Source of the DNA: CAZTEB01 sp964612735
Lineage (GTDB): Bacteria; Patescibacteriota; Microgenomatia; UBA1400; PJMF01
Direction of reading: 5' to 3'
DNA length: 6,066 nucleotides
Assembly: GCA_964612735.1 (NCBI GenBank)
Contig: CAZTEB010000048.1
Coordinates: forward strand, 1 to 6,066
Below, in pieces: positions 1 through 5,263 of the stretch. Under the pieces are notes generated by a model, which was not told the DNA's origin, made no database searches, and worked only from the letters and a program-made list of their open reading frames with translations. A program made the translations under genes and the position numbers. The first letter of the stretch is position 1; each line of letters starts with the position of its first letter.

Positions 1-1164
1 GTGAGTGACGATGGAATAGTGAGACCTGCTCCAGGTCTAGCTAAAGAGTACTATCCCCTGTATCCGCAAAGACTGAACCAAACCAATCGCCACGTTGCAC
101 ATTATATGCAACTTCCTATCGATGACAATGGAATTGTTCAATATGCACCACCACTTACACACACAATTACTGTTACTGCTCCCAATGGAACTCGAATTAC
201 GTTTGACACAGTTCGTGTTCCAGAGATGACTGTGATTGACAGTGGTGCTCCAGCAGACAATCCGAGTACTTCTGCAACAGTGTTTCATCATGTGAACTCT
301 GTTGCAGACCTGCACCCAAGCTCAAATGACCCTAAGTATCAAAAAAATATCATCACTGATCCATATTTAGCTGGCTGCTCAAACCTAGCTGAATGGCATG
401 TAGACCTGGTAGATGATGATGATGATCCTACAGACGAAAGTGGACACGGTAGCGCTGTGTCTTCATTGGCTTTGAGCACGGCTGCAGTCAATGCTCGAGT
501 GTTTACTATTCGAGTTTTAAATGAAAAAAATGCTGGCTCAATTCTAGAGACTGCAGAGGCTATTCGCCGTGCTGCAGACTGTCGGCCACCAGTCATTAAC
601 TTGAGTTTGGGACAAATGGGAAAGTACGAACCCTCAGTTTTGCGAGAGGCTGTGGAGTATGCAGTTTCAAAAGGGAAGATAATCTTTGCGGCAGGTGGAA
701 ACTATAAAATGGCAGATGCACACTGGCCAGCTGCAAACCCTGCAGTGATTGGAGTCGGTGGCTATCAAATTGGTGGTTCTTCTCCTCTGAGGTGGTGGGA
801 CTCTAATAATCTGCTTCCAAGTAACTTTTCAATAACAGCAGTAGCTGACAGAGATATGTATGTGTATGGCATTGAGGGTAAGCTCGCCGTTTTCTGTTGC
901 ACCAGTGCTGCTACACCTCGAGTTGCTGGTGTAGCCAGCACACTGTTAAGTTTAGTCCCAGACGGTGTTTCTTTTACACAACAAGATCTGTACAGAGCAC
1001 TCAGTCAGTCGCCACGCACTCTGATCGATGCACCGCAAAATATGAGCCACACCCGCCCAGTGCAAATGATGAATCAAACATTTACTACTGAATCTGGTGA
1101 TACTATTTCCTTCTTTGCAAGACCAGTGGGGTATACCGCACACCTGCCACTGATACTGAACTAA
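1..1164 (+). CDS. Subtilisin-like serine protease (peptidase S8 family), 5' end uncertain
   Basis: The protein is a serine endopeptidase of the subtilase family. All four catalytic elements are visible, numbered from the GTG at base 1: Asp80 in VIDSG, His149 in SGHGS, the oxyanion Asn234 in AAGGN, and Ser302 in TSAATP followed by RVAG. The structural NLSLG strand (200-204) is also present. The usual Gly of the GTS motif is Cys (CCTSAATP, residues 299-306). About 69 residues separate Asp80 from His149, and this stretch ends in five consecutive Asp (138-142) that may bind a cation. No signal peptide or membrane segment is seen in residues 1-50. Because the frame is open at the first base, the GTG may be internal and an exported N-terminus could lie outside the window. 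Residues 3-12 and 41-52 resemble each other (DDGIVRPAPGL against DDNGIVQYAPPL). The gene converges on trxB with a 14-base gap and no clear terminator. Family assignment is firm; substrate and location are unknown. Confidence 0.9.
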   Translation: MSDDGIVRPAPGLAKEYYPLYPQRLNQTNRHVAHYMQLPIDDNGIVQYAPPLTHTITVTAPNGTRITFDTVRVPEMTVIDSGAPADNPSTSATVFHHVNSVADLHPSSNDPKYQKNIITDPYLAGCSNLAEWHVDLVDDDDDPTDESGHGSAVSSLALSTAAVNARVFTIRVLNEKNAGSILETAEAIRRAADCRPPVINLSLGQMGKYEPSVLREAVEYAVSKGKIIFAAGGNYKMADAHWPAANPAVIGVGGYQIGGSSPLRWWDSNNLLPSNFSITAVADRDMYVYGIEGKLAVFCCTSAATPRVAGVASTLLSLVPDGVSFTQQDLYRALSQSPRTLIDAPQNMSHTRPVQMMNQTFTTESGDTISFFARPVGYTAHLPLILN

Positions 1165-1178
1165 GGTTTGAGTTTATA

Positions 1179-2252
1179 TTACTGTCGCTCGAGCCACCGC
1201 TCAGCATCAAGGGCCGCCATACAGCCTTGTCCAGCAGAGCTAATTGCTTGTTTGTAGCGGACGTCGACCACATCACCAGCTGCAAACACTCCGTTCACAG
1301 AGGTCATAGTGGGAAACTCCATCAAGCCATCACCCGTGACTGCTTGTTGAGCTCGTTCCACTCCCCACTTGGTAGCACTCTGGCGAGTTACGATATATCC
1401 ATGTGGATCAAGTTGAAGAGCTTGTCCAAAAACCTTGGTCATGGGTCGATGACCAATGGCGATGAATAATCCGTCAGCTGAATACTCGGCAACGTTTTCT
1501 TTACCAGATGCGTCAGTGGTTTTGATTTTGAGACTACTGACAGACTCCTTACCAACTACCTCGGTGACTTCTGAGTTCCACAACACTTTGATCTTGTCAT
1601 GATTCAACACCCGATCTTGCATAATCTTGCTGGCGCGAAAACTGTCTCGACGGTGAACCACCGTCACACTCTTGGCAAACTTGGCCAATGCCAGTGCATC
1701 TTCCATAGCACTATCACCCCCACCAACCACGAAGGTCACTTTATCTTTGTAAAAGGCAGCATCACACACTGCGCAGGTGCTGACTCCTTTGGCAAAAAAT
1801 GTATCTTCTCCAGGAATACCAAGCATGATAGATGTCGCACCAGTTGCCAAAATCACGGTATCGGCGGTCATGGTGGGTTCTTGTTGCTGGACTTGAGCCA
1901 TAGCTGTAGCAACCTCTTCTGGACTGCCTTTTTTATACACATCGAAGCCTGCATCTGGAGTTTGAGTCCATAACTTGAATGGACGCTGCGAAAAATCGAC
2001 AGCCGACACAAAGGCATACTCGATCTCAGCACCAAACCGCTGGGCTTTATTACTCATGGTCATCATCAGTTGCGGACCTTGAATACCGTTTTCAAATCCT
2101 GGGAAGTTCTCGACGTCGGTGGTGTACATCAGCTGTCCGCCAGCTTCCAAGCCGGCGAAGACAGTTGGCGCGAGCTGCGCTCGCGCCGTATACAACGCGG
2201 CCGTGTATCCTGCAGGTCCAGTACCAATAATTGCGACTTTGGTGTGTTTCAT
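1179..2252 (-). CDS. trxB: Thioredoxin-disulfide reductase (NADPH, FAD-dependent)
   Basis: This cytosolic flavoenzyme transfers electrons from NADPH through FAD and a redox disulfide to thioredoxin. I chose the ATG at 2252 (357 residues, MKHTKVAIIGTGPAG). A TTG at 2267 would add five residues, and neither start has a Shine-Dalgarno sequence. Numbered from that TTG, the FAD Rossmann motif GTGPAG is at 15-20, EAGGQL at 41-46, the redox site CAVC at 165-168, the NADPH motif GGGDSAMEDA at 182-191, HRR at 205-207 and the C-terminal FAD motif FAAGDV at 328-333 followed by QAISSAGQGC. CAVC instead of the E. coli CATC is common in Gram-positive-like TrxB. The enzyme is longer than the usual 310-320 residues because of two insertions, about 105-133 and 301-318. 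It follows trxA by 18 bases, so the two are very likely co-transcribed and translationally coupled. The identification is secure. Confidence 0.95.
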   Translation of the reverse strand: MKHTKVAIIGTGPAGYTAALYTARAQLAPTVFAGLEAGGQLMYTTDVENFPGFENGIQGPQLMMTMSNKAQRFGAEIEYAFVSAVDFSQRPFKLWTQTPDAGFDVYKKGSPEEVATAMAQVQQQEPTMTADTVILATGATSIMLGIPGEDTFFAKGVSTCAVCDAAFYKDKVTFVVGGGDSAMEDALALAKFAKSVTVVHRRDSFRASKIMQDRVLNHDKIKVLWNSEVTEVVGKESVSSLKIKTTDASGKENVAEYSADGLFIAIGHRPMTKVFGQALQLDPHGYIVTRQSATKWGVERAQQAVTGDGLMEFPTMTSVNGVFAAGDVVDVRYKQAISSAGQGCMAALDAERWLERQ

Positions 2253-2273
2253 ATCATTCAGTTTCAAACATTA
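2253..2273 (-). promoter_or_regulatory. trxA-trxB junction with overlapping stop/start and a five-codon mini-ORF
   Basis: On the minus strand the trxA stop overlaps an ATG by one base (TAATG, 2273-2269). That ATG opens a five-codon frame (MFETE) ending in TGA at 2256-2254, one base before the trxB ATG at 2252. No purine-rich ribosome binding site precedes trxB. The arrangement suggests that ribosomes finishing trxA reinitiate, possibly through the mini-frame, to translate trxB. The base arrangement is directly visible; the coupling is inferred. Confidence 0.3.
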
Positions 2274-2645
2274 CTTTGCCTTTGGCATGGCTTTGGCAAT
2301 GAGTTGATCAAAACCAGCTTTGCCAGCAAAACCGGTCATCTTATCTACTACCTCACCGTTTTTGAAGACGATAAAGGTAGGAATGCTCATTACTTGAAAC
2401 TTCTGTGCTAGTTCTCGCTCTTGATCTACATCCACTTTAGCGATGATAGCCTTGCCATCGTACTCTTCTGCCATTTGCTCAACGATTGGCGCAGCCATTT
2501 GACAGGGACCACACCAAACAGCAAAAAAGTCGACAAACACAGGCATGTCACCAGCTTCTTCGAGGGTTTTGTCAAAGTTATCTTGAGTGAGATGAAGCGC
2601 ACCTTTTTTTGCTTGTGCGTCATCAGTTTGTGCAGCATCTGCCAT
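2271..2645 (-). CDS. trxA: Thioredoxin
   Basis: This is a 124-residue thioredoxin, a cytosolic dithiol/disulfide oxidoreductase that reduces target proteins and is itself reduced by TrxB. The active site WCGPC is at residues 44-48 (Cys45 and Cys48). The preceding strand VFVDFFA, the VDVDQ strand-turn (71-75), the cis-proline loop SIPT (Pro89) and the KNGE turn (95-98) are all in the normal order. The first ~17 residues are an Ala/Asp/Gln-rich extension relative to the ~105-residue E. coli protein, without a signal peptide. The ATG at 2645 is chosen because a perfect AAAGGAGG lies four bases upstream; the frame stays open further upstream, but that part does not look like thioredoxin. The gene is first in an operon with trxB. 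The identification is secure. Confidence 0.97.
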   Translation of the reverse strand: MADAAQTDDAQAKKGALHLTQDNFDKTLEEAGDMPVFVDFFAVWCGPCQMAAPIVEQMAEEYDGKAIIAKVDVDQERELAQKFQVMSIPTFIVFKNGEVVDKMTGFAGKAGFDQLIAKAMPKAK

Positions 2646-2649
2646 ATAT

Positions 2650-2657
2650 CCTCCTTT
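2650..2657 (-). promoter_or_regulatory. Ribosome binding site of trxA
   Basis: AAAGGAGG on the minus strand is a full complement of the 16S rRNA 3' end, four bases before the ATG at 2645. It fixes the trxA start over in-frame codons upstream. The same octamer precedes the zinc-ribbon gene (5106-5113), where it is also flanked upstream by an ATACC-type sequence. Confidence 0.85.
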
Positions 2658-2677
2658 GGTATTTTTTGTATATGAGA

Positions 2678-2704
2678 CGTATATAAGATTTAGCAGTCTT
2701 ACAA
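2678..2704 (-). promoter_or_regulatory. Weak candidate promoter for trxA-trxB
   Basis: In the 153-base gap before trxA, the minus strand offers TTGTAA (2704-2699) as a -35 and TATACG (2683-2678) as a -10. The spacing is 15 bases, shorter than the optimum. A second possible -10, TATACA, lies at 2672-2667. Each match is only four of six, so a promoter somewhere in this gap is likely but its exact place is uncertain. Confidence 0.22.
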
Positions 2705-2798
2705 GCCGTCTGTTAAACGTAGTACACATTCTGCCACAACCACACCAAAATTCACCCCCCAATTGACAGTTATATGCTTCTGCTCCCCATAAAAAATA

Positions 2799-3458
2799 CT
2801 ATTGGGATTGACAATTTGAATCAAATCCAAAATAGTTAAGCAAACTCTCTAAATCTTCGTTAACTGAATTATATTCTTTATGTGAAACAGCTGATCGACT
2901 TACATTGAAATATAAATGTCGGAGTTCCTCATCCTTATGCATTTTTGGATATAGGTGATTGCATATCAAAGATAATTGTTTGGCGGAGACTCTATCATTA
3001 ACAAAATCTTGAACCATACATGTACCTATCTTCTCTGCTTCTTCTAAAGATAGGTTAGATTGAGTAAGCTCAACATTCGCCCAATCATAGTAACTTTCTA
3101 AGACGACATTCACATAGTAATATACTATAATCTCCAAAAATCTAGTAGCTGTACCAGGATCATTTCTAATGTACCAGTTCAACTCAGCACCATAATGACA
3201 AATAGTGAATAATTCTGAATCACCTTTTGTTTCTGACTTCTGTAATGCTTCAAGTACCTTTTCAAAAAGTAGCGAAAGATTATCGAAGGACAAATTATAG
3301 TTTAGAAAATCATCTACAAATCTCAATACTACATTTTTAAGCTGTATGGTTGTAATACGACTATCTAAAACTATAAGTCCTTCTGCTTTTAGATATTCTC
3401 TTAGCTTTTCATTTAACGCTGTGGTGGATAGTAAATCAGTATGTTTTTTCCTATTCAT
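2799..3458 (-). CDS. Hypothetical protein, mostly helical, in an AT-rich divergent pair
   Basis: I do not recognise this 219-residue protein. Leucine- and charge-rich segments suggest a largely alpha-helical soluble fold. There is an aromatic patch around residues 113-126 (IVYYYVNVV, then SYYDW). Cysteines at 87, 147, 166 and 216 are not in paired CxxC spacing, and no signal peptide, membrane span or helix-turn-helix is obvious. I chose the ATG at 3458 (MNRKKHTD). An in-frame ATG at 3491 would run into the oppositely oriented neighbour's coding start. No Shine-Dalgarno sequence precedes 3458; a TATACT hexamer ends three bases upstream of it, so the mRNA may be leaderless. Sampled lines of this gene are about 27-37% G+C, against about 50% in trxB, which suggests horizontal acquisition. 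It ends 153 bases before trxA on the same strand. Confidence 0.72.
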   Translation of the reverse strand: MNRKKHTDLLSTTALNEKLREYLKAEGLIVLDSRITTIQLKNVVLRFVDDFLNYNLSFDNLSLLFEKVLEALQKSETKGDSELFTICHYGAELNWYIRNDPGTATRFLEIIVYYYVNVVLESYYDWANVELTQSNLSLEEAEKIGTCMVQDFVNDRVSAKQLSLICNHLYPKMHKDEELRHLYFNVSRSAVSHKEYNSVNEDLESLLNYFGFDSNCQSQ

Positions 3459-3477
3459 CAAGTATAATGAGATTACC
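3459..3477. promoter_or_regulatory. Compact divergent promoter region with overlapping -10 hexamers
   Basis: Only 19 bases separate the two divergent start codons. TATAAT at 3463-3468 reads as a perfect -10 for the plus gene, placing transcription start within about 1-3 bases of the ATG at 3478. On the minus strand the overlapping bases 3466-3461 read TATACT, which would start transcription at or next to the ATG at 3458. Neither gene has a Shine-Dalgarno sequence, consistent with leaderless transcripts. I see no good -35 at 16-18 bases for either direction. The hexamers are visible; their use is inferred. Confidence 0.45.
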
Positions 3478-4008
3478 ATGACAAAAAACAAAAAAAAGTC
3501 ACAGTTCTATCAAACACTGTCATCAAAAAGTGTTGATTCAGAAAATAGTTTTGTTGAAACAGGGTTAGTTGCTTCAAAGGATACTCTTGAGCTTCTATCC
3601 CACAACCTTAATTGCGGAAACCTCATACACTATTATACTCTTCAGACTCGGTTAGTTACAATTATAATTGATCTTCAAAAGAACACAAATACAGTAATTC
3701 TTGGCAGACCTCAGCAAGTAAATGCTAAATCAATCACAAACAAAAAAGAGACATACATTTATAGCTACTTTTTATATACTGAATCTGGATTTTTCTTGTT
3801 ACTAGGCGTTGATATTGAGTTGCAAGAATTGTTCTCCAATGAAATACTAGGTGATCCATTCTTAACTGAAGACAAATTCTGTAGTTTCGTAGAGAACATT
3901 AAATCATGCTTACACATATCAAATGCTCAATACCATGATGGAGACACTACTTCTATAGTGAACTTAGAGACGTTTAAAAAGATAAGTTTTTTTGCTTTAA
4001 CTATATAA
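3478..4008 (+). CDS. Hypothetical protein in an AT-rich divergent pair
   Basis: This 176-residue protein matches no family I know. It opens with a lysine-rich basic segment (MTKNKKKSQF). A central stretch of alternating beta-like strands follows: LVTIIIDL at 59-66, NTVILG at 71-76, YIYSYFLY at 93-100 and FFLLLGVDIEL at 105-115. A helical, acidic C-terminal part ends in a hydrophobic tail. The pattern suggests an alpha/beta domain. Cysteines at 46, 135 and 144 form no metal motif, and no signal peptide is evident. The ATG at 3478 is chosen because the longer frame from 3346 lies wholly over the divergent neighbour; no Shine-Dalgarno sequence precedes it. The start contains runs of six and eight A (3483-3488, 3490-3497). 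Its low G+C and shared promoter region link it to the neighbour at 2799-3458, but the function is unknown. Confidence 0.7.
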   Translation: MTKNKKKSQFYQTLSSKSVDSENSFVETGLVASKDTLELLSHNLNCGNLIHYYTLQTRLVTIIIDLQKNTNTVILGRPQQVNAKSITNKKETYIYSYFLYTESGFFLLLGVDIELQELFSNEILGDPFLTEDKFCSFVENIKSCLHISNAQYHDGDTTSIVNLETFKKISFFALTI

Positions 4009-4035
4009 TAATCCCCTCAATTAAGAGGGGATTAT
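4008..4035. terminator. Perfect 11-bp hairpin, probable bidirectional terminator
   Basis: ATAATCCCCTC (4008-4018) and GAGGGGATTAT (4025-4035) are exact inverse complements around a six-base loop (AATTAA). The stem begins at the last base of the stop codon of the plus-strand hypothetical gene. It lies 26 bases beyond the stop of the convergent zinc-ribbon gene, as expected for a shared terminator. The uridine tract is poor on both sides, so termination may be weaker than the stem suggests. Confidence 0.75.
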
Positions 4036-4061
4036 ATGAACACCAGATTCATTTTTCCGAA

Positions 4062-5099
4062 CTATAAATCATACTCATCCCAATTAATCAGAGCGTGCGT
4101 GATCGCAGAGAATCCTCTAATCAAAGACCCAGGATTTGTTTTCATCGCCACAACATCATCCCAACTTGCTTCGACAAAACCCTGCTCCACAGGTCTTTTT
4201 GTGATAATGTATGTCTCGTGCATTTTTCCAGGCAATGACAAGAACCAGTATCCACGATTGTGCCACTCAGCCTGAAGCCGTGCTTTTTCACTTAGTTGTT
4301 GGCCAGATGAGTATCTCCTGGGAGAACGGCATCTGCCAAAAGTAAAAAGCACTTGTCCCTTGTCAACTGCTTGAAAGTTATCACCTTGTTTGGTGACTCG
4401 TACCCTTAAGTCATTGCAGTTCTTACAGTAGTCATACTCACGTCCTCCTTCGAAATAAGTAATTGAGCTACCACACCGCTTGCATGGTTTCGTTCGCTTG
4501 CTTGCTTCGCGATCAGCTTTAGCTTGCTTGGCCTGTTTGATACAATCAGGACATATGTCAGGAATGCGATTCCAATCAGTATTATAGCGGATCTTCTTCC
4601 CGCAACTCTTCCCTTGAGTACCAGGGCAGGCTTTTTCTTTCCACTTGGCCTCTTCCTCAGCCCTTTTTCTCTGGTTGCAATCTCGACACAATGTAAAACG
4701 TTTCCCTGGTGGCGACCAGATAAGCTTGCCACAACCCATCAATCCCGTTCCTGGGCAGGTTGAGGCGGACCATCCTTGCTCACGCTTTTTACGGCAAGGT
4801 CCGCAGTAGTCTGAAACATTTGTCCAGCCTACTTTATACTTAATTCTGTTAGTACACCCGAATTGAGAACATACTTTTTCAAGTTCAATGTTCTTGCACA
4901 TTCTGCAAAACCTTGGTTCTTCGGTGTAAGCCTTATAGATTATCTCTGTTCTACAGCGCTGACAGCGTGTAGACCACAGCTTATAATTTATCCCCGAACC
5001 ATTGCAGGCTTTACAGTCAAAGAACTTCCCACCTCCTTTTCGAAAATCTACCCACTTGCGTCCTGCTCCGTTGCAACTTCTGCATGATACTGTACCCAT
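4062..5099 (-). CDS. Multi-zinc-ribbon cysteine-rich protein with a novel C-terminal domain
   Basis: This 345-residue protein carries 25 cysteines, 24 of them forming six consecutive four-Cys modules: 6/9/29/32, 46/49/65/68, 77/82/99/102, 115/123/138/141, 158/166/183/186 and 206/209/225/228. The first resembles the DnaJ-type CxxCxGxG zinc finger (CRSCNGAG, CKACNGSG). Modules 4 and 5 share a CPGT...CGK opening and modules 3-5 recur at about 38-48 residues, as if duplicated. Each module should bind one structural zinc and could contact nucleic acid or protein. Lys/Arg-rich linkers (about 142-157 and 187-205) favour nucleic-acid contact, but this is inference. Residues 240-345 form a separate domain with one cysteine and many aromatics that I do not recognise. 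The ATG at 5099 is supported by AAAGGAGG six bases upstream. No signal peptide or membrane span is seen. It lies between dnaG and the AT-rich pair and has its own promoter. Function is unassigned. Confidence 0.88.
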   Translation of the reverse strand: MGTVSCRSCNGAGRKWVDFRKGGGKFFDCKACNGSGINYKLWSTRCQRCRTEIIYKAYTEEPRFCRMCKNIELEKVCSQFGCTNRIKYKVGWTNVSDYCGPCRKKREQGWSASTCPGTGLMGCGKLIWSPPGKRFTLCRDCNQRKRAEEEAKWKEKACPGTQGKSCGKKIRYNTDWNRIPDICPDCIKQAKQAKADREASKRTKPCKRCGSSITYFEGGREYDYCKNCNDLRVRVTKQGDNFQAVDKGQVLFTFGRCRSPRRYSSGQQLSEKARLQAEWHNRGYWFLSLPGKMHETYIITKRPVEQGFVEASWDDVVAMKTNPGSLIRGFSAITHALINWDEYDL

Positions 5100-5105
5100 G
5101 AGATG

Positions 5106-5113
5106 CCTCCTTT
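5106..5113 (-). promoter_or_regulatory. Ribosome binding site of the zinc-ribbon gene
   Basis: AAAGGAGG lies six bases before the ATG at 5099. It decides that start over the longer open frame, whose extra residues would read through the leader. Confidence 0.85.
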
Positions 5114-5142
5114 GGGTATAAAAAAGTTTGAAATCTGTAGTG

Positions 5143-5217
5143 TTAAAGATCTGAGATGTACTCTTCGCCACAACAACTGCAAAAACGCCGCGCGGCAAAA
5201 AAAACGTCTCTCAGCAT
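5143..5217 (-). other. Leader region with a GC palindrome and a possible Cys-containing upstream ORF
   Basis: Within the leader of the zinc-ribbon gene, a 24-codon minus-strand frame opens with ATG at 5217 and ends in TAA at 5145-5143. It contains the run CSCC at residues 13-16. The self-complementary GCCGCGCGGC (5187-5196) sits inside it, preceded by eight T and followed by GTTTTT on the minus strand. This looks like attenuator material ahead of a Cys-rich protein. Against it, the ATG directly abuts the -10 hexamer and would lie upstream of the expected transcription start, no Shine-Dalgarno precedes it, and the hairpin stem is only three pairs once a loop is allowed. Low confidence that it is expressed. 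Confidence 0.15.
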
Positions 5218-5246
5218 ATTATATCATTAATAGATATTTATCTCTA
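5218..5246 (-). promoter_or_regulatory. Extended -10 promoter of the zinc-ribbon gene
   Basis: On the minus strand TGATATAAT (5226-5218) is a perfect -10 with the TGn extension. TAGAGA (5246-5241) is a four-of-six -35 at 17-base spacing. Transcription would start near 5211, giving a leader of about 110 bases before the ATG at 5099. The promoter lies just after the dnaG stop, so the zinc-ribbon gene can be expressed independently of dnaG. Confidence 0.6.
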
Positions 5247-5248
5247 TT
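5229..5248. repeat. Inverted repeat overlapping the -35 region, possible operator
   Basis: AATAGA (5229-5234) and TCTATT (5243-5248) are exact inverse complements. A second register, AGATA (5232-5236) and TATCT (5239-5243), nests inside. The repeat overlaps the -35 and the spacer of the zinc-ribbon promoter, where a dimeric repressor commonly binds. It is AT-rich, so chance occurrence is possible. Confidence 0.35.
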
Positions 5249-5263
5249 CTTGATGTATCGTTC

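Noticed and set aside
412..426. (GAT)5 trinucleotide repeat as a phase-variation tract
   Set aside because: Length changes would be in frame and only alter the number of Asp residues in a surface loop, so it cannot switch the gene off.
1124..1152. CAGTGG and CCACTG inverted repeat near the subtilase/trxB junction as a terminator
   Set aside because: The stem is six pairs with a 17-base loop inside the subtilase coding region, and no T tract follows on either strand.
2646..2762. N-terminal extension of thioredoxin with several Cys residues
   Set aside because: It lies upstream of the AAAGGAGG site, contains the likely promoter sequence and has no thioredoxin-like features.
2758..2806. CCCAAT/ATTGGG inverted repeat and the repeated ATTGACA (2762 and 2807) after the minus-strand hypothetical gene
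   Set aside because: The arms are short, the loop is about 37 bases and no T tract follows. The direct repeats are seven bases in AT-rich sequence, so chance explains them.
3346..3477. N-terminal extension of the plus-strand hypothetical gene from an ATG at 3346
   Set aside because: It lies over the coding region of the divergent gene and would move the start upstream of the only good -10.
5100..5198. Longer N-terminus for the zinc-ribbon protein, beginning at an alternative codon at 5198
   Set aside because: The extra residues are translated from the promoter leader, while a perfect ribosome binding site sits just before the ATG at 5099.
5181..5204. GCCGCGCGGC with T tracts as a strong intrinsic terminator of dnaG
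   Set aside because: With a four-base loop only three stem pairs remain, and it lies downstream of the zinc-ribbon promoter, so it would block that gene.
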